Shown here piece by piece: positions 9,197 through 17,761 of a stretch of DNA of 64,000 nucleotides (positions within the stretch are counted from its first letter, which is position 1; each line of letters opens with the position of its first letter). The stretch spans positions 744,001 through 808,000 of the forward strand of contig NC_007760.1 of assembly GCF_000013385.1 (NCBI RefSeq), read 5' to 3'. The DNA comes from Anaeromyxobacter dehalogenans 2CP-C. Its GTDB lineage: Bacteria; Myxococcota; Myxococcia; Myxococcales; Anaeromyxobacteraceae. A program made the position numbers and the translations under genes. A model generated the notes under the pieces. The model was given only the letters and a program-made list of their open reading frames with translations, did not search any database and had not been told where the DNA came from.

Positions 9197-12100
9197 TTGA
9201 AGAAGCGGACCGTCGCGCTGGTGTTCCTGCTGGTGGTCGTGGGCCTGGTGCTCGCGACGCTGGCGGCGCTGCGCACGCGCTGGGCCGGGGATCGGATCTG
9301 CGCGCTCGCGGCCGAGAAGGTGCGGGCCGCCACCGGCCTGCCGCTCTCGTTCGCGGCCTGCCGGATCGACCCGCTCGGCTTCGCGGTGGACGCCGAGGGC
9401 GTGGTCCTCGGCCCGCCCGCGGCGCCGGCGTTCGTGGCCGACGCGATCACCGCGCGCCTCGCGCTGGTGCAGGCGCTCGGCCGGCGCGTCCACCTCGACC
9501 GCCTGCGCCTCGTCCGCCCGCGCCTGGTCGCCGCGCTTCCGCGCGGCGGCGGCGCGCCGGCCCGCTGCCCCCCCGAGCTCCTGGGCCGCTTCGAGATCCG
9601 CGAGCTGCAGGTCGAGGGGGGCTCGGTGGAGCTGGGGCTCCCGGACGGCGGCCACGTCTCGCTGGAGGGGCTGGAGATCCGCTCCGGGCCGCCCGCGCGC
9701 ACGCTCCGGTCGCTCGCCACGCCGGCGCGGCGGAGCCGGGTGGACGTGTCGGCCGGTCCGGTCCGGGTGGACGCGGTGGGGCGGAGGTGGAGCGCCTCGC
9801 AGGTGCGCGCCCGCGGCGAGGTCGCGCTCGACCTGTCCGTCGCCGAGATCGCCGGGGCCGAGGCCGAGGTGGGCGGGGCGCGGCTCGGGCTCGAGGGCCG
9901 CGTCCACGACCTGTGCGCGCCGACGCTCGACCTCACCGCCCGCGCCGAGGGCAGGGTGGACGCGCTGCTCGCGCTGGCCGGCGTGCACGCGGACGTGGAG
10001 GGGACCGCGGCGGTGGAGGCGCGCGTCGCCGGGACGCCCCGCGCGCCCGAGCTCTCGGCGTCGCTGCGCACGCGCGGCGTCCGGGTGGACGGGTTCGTGC
10101 CCGGCGACGCCGAGGCGGTGGTGCGGCTGTCGGGCCGGACGCTGGTGGTGGATCGCCTCGCGGTGGCGGCGGCCGGCGGGGGCGCGGCGGTGGCGCACGG
10201 CACCGTGACGCTCGCCCGCGGGCTGCCGGTCGAGGCGGAGGTGCAGCTCGACCGCGTGGACCTCGCCGAGATCCTGGATCGCCTCACCGTGAAGCAGCCC
10301 TGGATCACGCTCCGGCTCGACGGCAAGGCGCGCGTGACCGGGACGCTCTCGCCCCCGGCGCTCGCCGGCACGCTGGCCTCGGAGCTCCACGACTTCAAGG
10401 CGCTGACCCGGCCGTACACGCAGGCCCACGGCGACCCCGGCATCGTCTCGTTCGCGCGGGGGCGGATCGAGTCGGCGGTGCGCGTGGACCGCGGCGGCCT
10501 GTTCCTGGACGGCGCGCGCGTGGCGGTGGGGCAGGGGACCGTGGACGCGGACGCCGCCATCCACTTCGACGGCGAGCGAGGCTTCCACGTGCGCTGCCGC
10601 GGCGTGGCCGATCTCGACGCCCTGGGGCCGCTCGCCGGGATCCCCTGGGCCGGGCGCCTGGCGATCGAGGCGGAGGTCGGCGCGGCGCCGTACGGCAACC
10701 CGGTGGTCACCGGCCGCGCCCGCGGCGAGGGGCTCCACTTCCTGCAGGTGGACCTCGGCCACGTGGCGGCCGACTTCCGCTACCGGGACTTCCTGCTCCA
10801 CTTCCAGGGCGCCGAGGGGACCCGGGGCGAGACCCGCTACCGCGGCGAGGCGGTGGTGGACCTCTCGCGCACGCCCACCCAGATCGTCTCCTCGCGCCTG
10901 GAGGCGCGCGGGCGCCTCCGCGACCTGTTCGACTCCGTGATGGAGTGGATCCCGACCACCCGCTACGTCCGCGACGCGCTCGACGCGGAGGTGGAGGCGA
11001 CCGGGACCGCGCGCGGCCCCGCCACCGCCCTCGACGCGTCCTTCGACGCGCGGCTCGGCGCCGGCACGCTGCTGGGCCGGGCGTTCGACGCCGGGCGCGC
11101 CCAGGGGCGCATCGAGGCGGGGCGCACCGCCCGCTTCGAGCGCGCCGAGCTGCGGCGCGGCACCGGGGTCGCGCGGGCGCAGGGCACCTGGGGCCTGGAC
11201 GCGCCGTTCCCCTGGGACCTGGAGGTGGCGTTCTCGGGCGTGCCGCTCGCGGCGCTCGACCTCCCCGGCGGCGAGTGGTCCGGCTCGGCGAGCGGGCGCG
11301 CCACGCTGGCCGGGTCGTTCGATCACCCCGACGTGCGCTTCGCCGTGAACGGCGACGCCGTGCGCGTGGCCGGCGTCGCGCTCGGCACGGTGCAGGCCGG
11401 CGGCACGGTGGTGGAGCGCAAGCTGGTGCTGACCGGGGGCGCGGAGGGGCTGGCGGGGTCCGCGGAGATCGCGCTGCAGGGGCGGCTGCCGTTCCAGGCG
11501 CGGGCCACGGTGGCCATGGACGACGCCGCGCGGCTCTGGCCCGGCGGCCCGCCGCAGGGGCTGCGCATCCGCGTGGGCGGGGAGGCGAGCGCCTCGGGGG
11601 AGCTCGAGGACCTCGCGCAGGCCCGGGCCAGCGTGCGCCTCCCCCAGCTCGCCGTCGCGCTCGCCGAGGTGAAGGTCGAGGCCGCCGGGCCGGCGGTGCT
11701 GACCGTGCGGGGGGAGCGGGTGGAGCTCGCGCCCGTCACGCTGCGCGGCACCAGCACCGAGCTGACCGTCTCCGGCGCCGCCGCGCCCGGCGCGGTTGAC
11801 CTGAGCGCCTCCGGCACGCTCGACCTGCGCCTCGCGGGCGCGCTCTCGCCGGTGGTCCGGCGCGCGCACGGGCAGCTCGCGCTGGAGGCGCACATGGGCG
11901 GCACGTTCGACCAGCCGGTGCTGGTCGGCTCGGGCCGCGTCACCGACGGCGGCTTCGAGGTGCGAGGCGCCGGCCTGGTGTTCTCCGACATGGCCGGGCC
12001 GCTCGCGTTCTCGCAGAACCGGGTGCTGTTCGAGGACCTGGGGGCGCTCCTGAACGGCGGGCACGCGCGCTTCACCGGCGAGGTGGAGCTGGCGCGGCTC

Positions 12101-13123
12101 GCGCCGTCTCGCCTCCGGGTGGAGGGCGCGCTGGACGAGGTGCCGGTGGCGCTCCCGTCCTACCTGCCGGCCACGCTGTCCGGGCGGATCGAGGCGCGGG
12201 GCACGCCGGAGGCGACCGACGTCACCGGCCGGCTGCACGTGGTCCGGGCGCGCTACACGGCCGACGTGGACCTCGAGGGCAGCCTGCTGGAGCTGCGCCG
12301 CCGGCCGCCGCCGCCGCCGAAGCCGTACGACAAGTCGGGCGAGTGGCTCCGCTTCGACCTTCAGCTCGTGGTGGACGGGGACGCGCGGATCGAGAACGAC
12401 CTGGTGCGCGGGACCGTCACCGGGGACCTCACGCTCACCGGGACGCTCGCGTCGCCGGGCCTGGTGGGCAGCCTCACCATGGGCCAGGGCAGCCGCGCGG
12501 CGTTCCGCGGCAACGAGTTCACGCTCACGCACGCCGTCCTGGAGCTGGTGGACCGGAACAAGATCGAGATCGTGCTGGACGTGAACGGGGACGCGCAGGT
12601 CCGCGACTACCAGGTGTTCATGCACGCGTTCGGCCCCCTGGAGCAGCCGCGCGTGACGCTCACCAGCGCCCCGCCGCTCCCCGAGCCGGACCTCGTCACG
12701 CTGCTCTCGCTCGGCTTCACGCGCCGCGACTCCGCCGCCGGCACCGGCGTGGGCGGGGTGGCCACCGCGGCGGCCGCGCAGGCCATCTTCTCGGCGTCCG
12801 GCCTGGACGAGCAGGTGCGCCGGTTCCTGCCGCGCGGCGGGCCGATCCGCGACATCGGCATGCGCATCACCAGCGCCTACTCCGAGGCGACCGGCCAGGT
12901 GGAGCCGCGCGCCGAGTTCGAGTCCTGGCTGCTCCGCGATCGCCTGCGGCTCCGGTTCCAGGCGCCGCTCGCGGGCGCGCGCGGCCGCAAGGCGCAGGCG
13001 GAGCTGCGGCTGGGGGAGCACACGGCGGTGCAGTACCAGTGGGACAGCGACAACCCCGACGTCTCCACCGGCGACCACGGCGTGGACCTGAAGCTGCGCT
13101 GGGAATGGACGGACCGGGAGTGA
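9197..13123 (+). CDS. tamB: TamB-like translocation/assembly or lipid-transport protein (DUF490 family)
   Basis: 1308 residues with one N-terminal membrane anchor (VALVFLLVVVGLVLATLAAL) and an otherwise periplasmic body of repetitive beta-rich segments. It ends in a TamB/DUF490 domain: GTLASPGLVGSLTMGQGSRAAFRGNEFTL is its typical strand pattern (quoted in part). Proteins of this type bridge inner and outer membranes as long beta-taco grooves and are linked to outer-membrane protein assembly and phospholipid transport. The gene overlaps the start of an Omp85-family gene, the classic TamA-TamB pairing, though in reversed order relative to Escherichia coli. The start is a TTG at 9197, ten bases after a weak -10-like GAGAAT; a later start is possible but would cut the anchor. 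Confidence 0.85.
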   Translation: MKKRTVALVFLLVVVGLVLATLAALRTRWAGDRICALAAEKVRAATGLPLSFAACRIDPLGFAVDAEGVVLGPPAAPAFVADAITARLALVQALGRRVHLDRLRLVRPRLVAALPRGGGAPARCPPELLGRFEIRELQVEGGSVELGLPDGGHVSLEGLEIRSGPPARTLRSLATPARRSRVDVSAGPVRVDAVGRRWSASQVRARGEVALDLSVAEIAGAEAEVGGARLGLEGRVHDLCAPTLDLTARAEGRVDALLALAGVHADVEGTAAVEARVAGTPRAPELSASLRTRGVRVDGFVPGDAEAVVRLSGRTLVVDRLAVAAAGGGAAVAHGTVTLARGLPVEAEVQLDRVDLAEILDRLTVKQPWITLRLDGKARVTGTLSPPALAGTLASELHDFKALTRPYTQAHGDPGIVSFARGRIESAVRVDRGGLFLDGARVAVGQGTVDADAAIHFDGERGFHVRCRGVADLDALGPLAGIPWAGRLAIEAEVGAAPYGNPVVTGRARGEGLHFLQVDLGHVAADFRYRDFLLHFQGAEGTRGETRYRGEAVVDLSRTPTQIVSSRLEARGRLRDLFDSVMEWIPTTRYVRDALDAEVEATGTARGPATALDASFDARLGAGTLLGRAFDAGRAQGRIEAGRTARFERAELRRGTGVARAQGTWGLDAPFPWDLEVAFSGVPLAALDLPGGEWSGSASGRATLAGSFDHPDVRFAVNGDAVRVAGVALGTVQAGGTVVERKLVLTGGAEGLAGSAEIALQGRLPFQARATVAMDDAARLWPGGPPQGLRIRVGGEASASGELEDLAQARASVRLPQLAVALAEVKVEAAGPAVLTVRGERVELAPVTLRGTSTELTVSGAAAPGAVDLSASGTLDLRLAGALSPVVRRAHGQLALEAHMGGTFDQPVLVGSGRVTDGGFEVRGAGLVFSDMAGPLAFSQNRVLFEDLGALLNGGHARFTGEVELARLAPSRLRVEGALDEVPVALPSYLPATLSGRIEARGTPEATDVTGRLHVVRARYTADVDLEGSLLELRRRPPPPPKPYDKSGEWLRFDLQLVVDGDARIENDLVRGTVTGDLTLTGTLASPGLVGSLTMGQGSRAAFRGNEFTLTHAVLELVDRNKIEIVLDVNGDAQVRDYQVFMHAFGPLEQPRVTLTSAPPLPEPDLVTLLSLGFTRRDSAAGTGVGGVATAAAAQAIFSASGLDEQVRRFLPRGGPIRDIGMRITSAYSEATGQVEPRAEFESWLLRDRLRLRFQAPLAGARGRKAQAELRLGEHTAVQYQWDSDNPDVSTGDHGVDLKLRWEWTDRE

Positions 13124-16100
13124 TCGCCGCGCTCGCCATCGCGCTGGCGCTCGCGGCCTCGCCGGCCGCGGCCGAGCCCGCGGACGCGGCCGCCCCGCCG
13201 CCGCCCCGGGTCCTGGCGGTGGATCTGGCGCTGCCGCCGGGTGACGACCGGGCGCAGGCGTCGGCGCTGGTGACGTTCGCCCCCGGCGAGCCGCTGTCGG
13301 TCCGCGACGCCCGCCGTACGGTGCAGCGCCTGTTCCAGACCGGGCGGTACCGGAACGTGATCGTCCGCGCCGAGCCCGCCGCGGCACCGCCGGGCGCCGC
13401 GGGCGAGTGGGTCCGGCTGGTGGTGGAGGCGCTCCCGGTGCGCCGGGTGGCGCGGGTCGAGGTCCGGACCGACGCGCCCGAGGTGCTGGGCGCCGACGCC
13501 GTCCGCGCGGCGGCCCGGCTCGCGACGGGCGACGCGTTCGACGACGCCGGCCTCGATCCGGCGGCGGCGAGGGTGCGCGCGGCGCTCTCCCGGCGCGGCC
13601 GGCGCGACGCGGAGGTGCGCGCGAGCGCCGGGGGCGACACCGAGGTGGACGTGCTGCTCGAGGTCCGCGCCGGGCCGGTCACGCGGGTCGCGTCTGTGCG
13701 GCTCACCGGCAGCCCCGGGCCGGCGGCCGAGGCGCTCCGCGCCCGCCTGCGCACGCGCGAGGGCGCGCCGCTCGACGAGGACGCGCTCGAGGCGGACGTC
13801 CAGGCGCTCCGCGCCGGGCTGCGCGCCGCGGGGTACCGGCGGGCGCGGGTGGACGCGCCCGCGGTGCGCGTGCGGGACGGCGCGGCCGAGGTGGAGCTCC
13901 CGGTGCAGGCCGGACCGCGCATGGCGTTCGCGTTCCGCGGGAACGTCGCGTTCCGGTCCGCGCTCCTGGAGCGGCAGCTCGGGTTCGAGGCGGACCAGCC
14001 GGTGGACGCGCCCGCCATCGAGCAGGCGGCCGACCGGCTGCGCGCGTTCTACCGCGCGCGCGGCTTCGCCGGCGCGGCCGTGGCGGCGGAGGAGCGGCGC
14101 GGGGCGGGCGTGCTGGCGGTGGTCTTCCACGTGGACGAGGGGCGCCGCTACCGGCTCGGCCGGATCCGCTTCGAGGGCGCGACCGCGCGCACGGAGCGGG
14201 ACCTCGGCGACCGGCTCTTCGCCATCCTGGAGGAGGACGCGGCCACGCCCGGGTCCCCGGACGCGGACGAGGCCCGCGCGCTGATCCTCTCGGTGCCGGG
14301 CGCGCGCCCGCCGCCGGAGCCGCCGCCGCCGCTGCCGCCGCGCGCCTACTTCGACGAGGCCACCTGGGATCGCGCCCTCGAGGTGATCGTGGAGGGCTAC
14401 CGGGCCGAGGGCTGGCTCGACGCGGTCGCCCTGGGCAGCGCGGTGGCGCTCGACGCGGACCGCGGGATCGCCGACGTGACGCTCCGGCTGCGCGAGGGCG
14501 CGCGCACGCACGTGGAGTCGATCGCGTTCGAGGGCACCGGCGCCGTGCCGCTCCCGGAGCTGGCCCGCGAGACGCGCCTGTCGCCGGGCGACCCGCTCGC
14601 GTTCGACCGCGTCGAGGAGACGCGGCTCGCCATCCTGCGCCGCTACTACACGGCGGGCCACGCGTTCGCGCGCGTGGAGGCGCGCGAGGAGCTGGACCGC
14701 GAGCGCCACCTGGCCACGGTGCGGTTCGTGGTGGACGCGGGCCCGAAGGTCCGGATCGGCCGGGTGCTCCTCACGGGCAACCGGCGCACCCGCGAGGACG
14801 TGATCCGCGACGAGCTGGAGGTCCGGGAGGGCGCCACCTTCGACCCGGAGGCGCTGGCGCGCAGCCAGGCGGCGCTGCTGCGGCTGGGCGTGTTCCGCTC
14901 GGCGAAGCTGGAGCTGCACGAGCCGGAGCTGGTCGCGGAGACGAAGGACCTGTCGGTCGAGCTGGCGGAGCGGCCCTACGCCACCCTCACGCAGTCGCTC
15001 GGCTTCTCCATCGCGAACGGCCCGCGCGCGGTGCTCGAGTACTCGCGGCCGAACCTGCTCGGCCGGGCGGTGGAGCTCACCGCCCGCGGCAAGGTGAACT
15101 ACCTGGTGGACGTGGGCGGCCTGGGCCCGGATCTCTCCGGGAAGCAGGGCTACGATCGGCTGGAAGGGCGGGCCGACCTCGGCCTGCGCTCGACGCGGGT
15201 GCGGCTGCTGCCGGTGCCGGTGGGCCTGCGGACCGACATGATCGGCGAGATCCTGCACCGCCGCGCCTACGACCTGCGGCGCGTCTCCGGCGTGGCCGGC
15301 GTGGACGTGGGGGTGACCTCGCGCGTGGGCGCCTCGCTCCAGTACGAGCTGGAGGTGGACGACATCCGCCGCACCAACGTGGTGGGCGTGCTCACGCAGG
15401 CCGACCTGGAGCGGCTCCGCTTCGACGAGGGCGTGACCACGCTGCACGCGGTCCGGCCGTCGTTCACGCTCGACTTCCGCGACAACTCCGCCCACCCGCA
15501 CCGCGGCTGGTTCGCCGCGGGCGTGGCCGAGTGGGCGCACTCGCTCGGCGTGGGCGTCCCCGGCGCGCCGGACCGCCGCGCGCTGTTCGGGCTGCTCCCG
15601 GGCTCGGAGGTCCACAGCAACCTGGTGAAGCTCTCGGGCACGCTCTCCGGCTACCTGCCGCTGGGCGGCTCCACCGTGCTCGCGCTCTCGGTCCGCGGCG
15701 GCCGGGTGTTCCCGCTGGATCGCGAGTCGCGCACCATCATCCCGCGCCGCTTCTTCCTGGGCGGCGCCTCGACCATGCGCGGGTTCGCCGAGGAGGAGAT
15801 GATCCAGGAGGACGTGCGCGGCGCGCTCGCGGCCGAGGGCAAGCTCTGCGCCACCTCGTACACGGGGATCGGCTGCACCGAGCGCGGCCGCCGCGTCGCG
15901 TCCGGCGACCGGCCCGTGTCCGAGGGCGGCGAGGCGTACCTGCTCGGCAAGACCGAGCTGCGCGTCGGGCTCACCCGCGCCGTGGAGCTGGGCCTGTTCC
16001 TCGACGCCGGCAACCTCTGGCTCGACCCGAACAAGTTCGAGGCGCTCGATCTGCGCAGCAACACGGGCGCCGGCCTCCGGTTCGTCACGCCCATCGGTCC

Positions 16101-16191
16101 CGCCGCGCTCGACCTCGGCTTCAACCTGGACCGCGACGTCCGCATCAACGAGCGCCTGTTCGCGCTGCACTTCACGATCGGGCTGTTCTGA
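13105..16191 (+). CDS. Omp85-family outer-membrane protein with POTRA domains (BamA/TamA-like)
   Basis: About 1028 residues: signal peptide (ALAIALALAASPAAA), a chain of five or more POTRA domains, and a C-terminal 16-strand barrel. The barrel shows Omp85 hallmarks such as FFLGGASTMRGF (the substrate-binding lid loop usually written VRGF) and a last strand ending in FTIGLF with C-terminal Phe. TamA is usually about 580 residues and BamA about 800, so this protein is long. Part of the extra length is a Pro-rich insertion between POTRA domains (about residues 385-415, PPPEPPPPLPPR). Start ATG 13105 is chosen. A GTG at 13120 forming a 4-base overlap with the TamB stop is an equally plausible start and leaves the signal peptide intact. 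Confidence 0.88.
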   Translation: MDGPGVIAALAIALALAASPAAAEPADAAAPPPPRVLAVDLALPPGDDRAQASALVTFAPGEPLSVRDARRTVQRLFQTGRYRNVIVRAEPAAAPPGAAGEWVRLVVEALPVRRVARVEVRTDAPEVLGADAVRAAARLATGDAFDDAGLDPAAARVRAALSRRGRRDAEVRASAGGDTEVDVLLEVRAGPVTRVASVRLTGSPGPAAEALRARLRTREGAPLDEDALEADVQALRAGLRAAGYRRARVDAPAVRVRDGAAEVELPVQAGPRMAFAFRGNVAFRSALLERQLGFEADQPVDAPAIEQAADRLRAFYRARGFAGAAVAAEERRGAGVLAVVFHVDEGRRYRLGRIRFEGATARTERDLGDRLFAILEEDAATPGSPDADEARALILSVPGARPPPEPPPPLPPRAYFDEATWDRALEVIVEGYRAEGWLDAVALGSAVALDADRGIADVTLRLREGARTHVESIAFEGTGAVPLPELARETRLSPGDPLAFDRVEETRLAILRRYYTAGHAFARVEAREELDRERHLATVRFVVDAGPKVRIGRVLLTGNRRTREDVIRDELEVREGATFDPEALARSQAALLRLGVFRSAKLELHEPELVAETKDLSVELAERPYATLTQSLGFSIANGPRAVLEYSRPNLLGRAVELTARGKVNYLVDVGGLGPDLSGKQGYDRLEGRADLGLRSTRVRLLPVPVGLRTDMIGEILHRRAYDLRRVSGVAGVDVGVTSRVGASLQYELEVDDIRRTNVVGVLTQADLERLRFDEGVTTLHAVRPSFTLDFRDNSAHPHRGWFAAGVAEWAHSLGVGVPGAPDRRALFGLLPGSEVHSNLVKLSGTLSGYLPLGGSTVLALSVRGGRVFPLDRESRTIIPRRFFLGGASTMRGFAEEEMIQEDVRGALAAEGKLCATSYTGIGCTERGRRVASGDRPVSEGGEAYLLGKTELRVGLTRAVELGLFLDAGNLWLDPNKFEALDLRSNTGAGLRFVTPIGPAALDLGFNLDRDVRINERLFALHFTIGLF

Positions 16192-16210
16192 CCGGTGCCC
16201 GGGCGTCGTG

Positions 16211-16249
16211 GACTCCGCTCGGCCTGAGCCTGTCGAAGGGCGAGCGCAG
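16211..16249. repeat. Dispersed palindromic-type repeat element (single copy in window)
   Basis: Contains GGCCTGAGCCTGTCGAAGGG (16221-16240) flanked by CGCTCG (16216-16221) and CGAGCG (16241-16246), so it can fold as an imperfect hairpin. The core resembles the TTCGACAGGCTCAGG extragenic repeat that I recall being dispersed in many high-GC proteobacterial genomes. Only one copy is present here, so repeat status in this genome is inferred. Confidence 0.5.
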
Positions 16250-16923
16250 CGCGTCGTAACGGCGCCTGCGTCCTCTCGAAGCCGGGGGGCCGTGGGCGCG
16301 GGTCCTCGTGGGCGCTCCCGCCCTCGCCCGCTCGCGCGACGTGGAGAAGGAATGCTCGGCGCGGGGCTTCGGTCGTAGGACGCGCGCGGATTGCGTTCGA
16401 CGTAGTTGGGCGCGGCTCGCAAACTCGGCCGCGCGTTTCGCTTCGCGGCGCGCGGCCTCAGACATGCTCGCCGCGCACGCCGGCTGACCACGCGCGCGGA
16501 ATGCGGTCGGCGCGTGCTGCGCCTGCGCTGACAGTCGCGGTCGCGGGCGAGCGCGTCCGCTTGGCGGACGGGGGGCCGTACTGGCGGCTTCGAGGTGTTC
16601 GGGGGCGGGAAGAAGAAGCACGCTCTCCCACGCCACCCATCCACGTCAGGCCGCCACGGAGGCGATCCGGGCGTTCGCGCCGGAGCGGAGCGGAGCGAGC
16701 CCTCGGCACGTCCCCAGGATCCTGGACCTGCACCGCCGGGGACAGCCGCGGCGCAGGGATCGGCGCAGCCGGCGCCGGCCCTGAACGCGCGGCTGGCCCG
16801 CACGGTGCGTCGGCTTCATCGATCCCACCGCACCGGTTCCGGCCATCCGTCCACGTCCCGGGCCTTGCGGAGCGAGCACCGCCGCGAACGCCCGGAGCGC
16901 CGACCTAGCGGCCCGTTCCAGGA

Positions 16924-16970
16924 CAGGGCCCGCTGGACGCCGACACGCGAACCCAGGGCCCGCTGGACGC
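16924..16970. repeat. Pair of 17-base direct repeats, period 30
   Basis: CAGGGCCCGCTGGACGC occurs exactly at 16924-16940 and again at 16954-16970, with a 13-base spacer. It lies just downstream of the MtnX-like gene on the minus strand. Function unknown. Confidence 0.7.
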
Positions 16971-16988
16971 GAAGCCAGGGCGCGGAGC

Positions 16989-17642
16989 TCAGCCCGGGAA
17001 CCGCGCCATCACCTCGCCGAACGTCGCGAACACGTCGTGCCGGATGCCCTGCTCGGCGCAGTAGCGCACGAGGGACGACCCCGCGCGCGCGAACACGTGG
17101 TCGGCGGCGTCGGCCGCGTGGCGGTCGCCGGTGCCGTCCCCGCACACCGCCACCTTGTGCCCGGCCGCCTGGAGCTCGCGCACCACGTCGCCCTTGCAGA
17201 AGCCGCAGAACCCGCAGTCCGCGCCGTGGAAGCCGACGCGCAGCCCGTCCTCGCCGCAGGCGGCGCGGTTCGACCGCAGCTCCACGTGCGCGCGCAGCTC
17301 GGGGGCGAGCCCCTCGAGCACGGGCTCGATGTAGGCGTCGAGGCCGGACGAGACCACCAGGAACGGGCGGCCGCCGCGGCGGCAGGCGTCGAGGAAGTCC
17401 TCGAACCCCGGGCGCCAGGCGGCGCGCGCGCGGGCGAACGCGGCGATCTCGGCGCGGCTCGCGCGGATGGGGCCGAACACGGCCTGCAGGAGGTGCCCGA
17501 ACGTCAGCTCGCCAGCGCGGTAGCGGTCCTCCGCGGCGCGGTAGGCGTCCACGCCGGCGAAGTGGAACGCGACCTGGTCGCCGAGGTCCTCGGTGAGCGC
17601 GGTTCCGTCGAAGTCGCAGACGATGGCCCAGGGTGCGCGCAT
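16989..17642 (-). CDS. HAD-IB family phosphatase, MtnX-like
   Basis: 217-residue HAD hydrolase. Motif I is CDFDGTAL, motif II FLVVSSGLD, the lysine of motif III lies in CKGDVVREL, and motif IV is CGDGTGDRHAADAADHVFAR. The MtnX subgroup removes phosphate from a diketo-methylthiopentane intermediate of methionine salvage. The spacing, and the cysteine pair before the motif III lysine (CGFCGFCKGD), resemble that subgroup. No other methionine-salvage gene is nearby, so the substrate is not certain; a general small-molecule phosphatase, for instance phosphoserine phosphatase-like, is the alternative. ATG at 17642 gives a normal N-terminus directly before motif I. Confidence 0.78.
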   Translation of the reverse strand: MRAPWAIVCDFDGTALTEDLGDQVAFHFAGVDAYRAAEDRYRAGELTFGHLLQAVFGPIRASRAEIAAFARARAAWRPGFEDFLDACRRGGRPFLVVSSGLDAYIEPVLEGLAPELRAHVELRSNRAACGEDGLRVGFHGADCGFCGFCKGDVVRELQAAGHKVAVCGDGTGDRHAADAADHVFARAGSSLVRYCAEQGIRHDVFATFGEVMARFPG

Positions 17643-17709
17643 GCGGGACGCGTCTCTTATCAGGCCGGGGCGCCCGCCGCCACCCGGCCCGCGGCGCCGG
17701 AGACGTGAA

Positions 17710-17739
17710 AGGGCCCGGCCGCGAGCGCGACCGGGCCCT
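17710..17739 (-). terminator. Hairpin terminator after the cytochrome gene
   Basis: AGGGCCCGG at 17710-17718 pairs with CCGGGCCCT at 17731-17739 around a 12-base loop. On the minus strand it lies about 23 bases after the stop of the split-Soret-like gene and is followed by a short TT tail. It is also upstream of the MtnX-like gene, so it separates the two units. Confidence 0.6.
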
Positions 17740-17761
17740 CTGGTGCGGTGAGACGGGGCGG

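Larger units (their letters stand above)
16192..16988. other. Gene-poor intergenic region between convergent genes
   Basis: About 800 bases between the convergent Omp85 and MtnX-like genes with no frame that looks coding on either strand. Open frames here have biased, low-complexity translations. It contains a dispersed-repeat-like element near 16211-16249 and a 17-base direct repeat at 16924-16940 and 16954-16970. No transposase remnant or tRNA was found. I see no clear promoter. Confidence 0.6.

Noticed and set aside
8129-13387. A 1752-residue minus-strand open frame opposite the ATPase and tamB genes
   Set aside because: Its translation is Arg/Ala/Gly/Pro/His-rich without domains, and the opposite strand holds clear conserved genes. 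Long antisense frames are expected in DNA with GC-rich third codon positions.
12877-16803. A 1308-residue minus-strand open frame opposite the Omp85 gene
   Set aside because: It is a shadow of the Omp85 gene with low-complexity Arg/Gly/Ala content and no recognisable motif.
16595-17596. A plus-strand frame running from the gene-poor gap into the MtnX-like gene
   Set aside because: Very Arg/Pro-rich, with no start context, and it overlaps the convincing HAD gene on the other strand.
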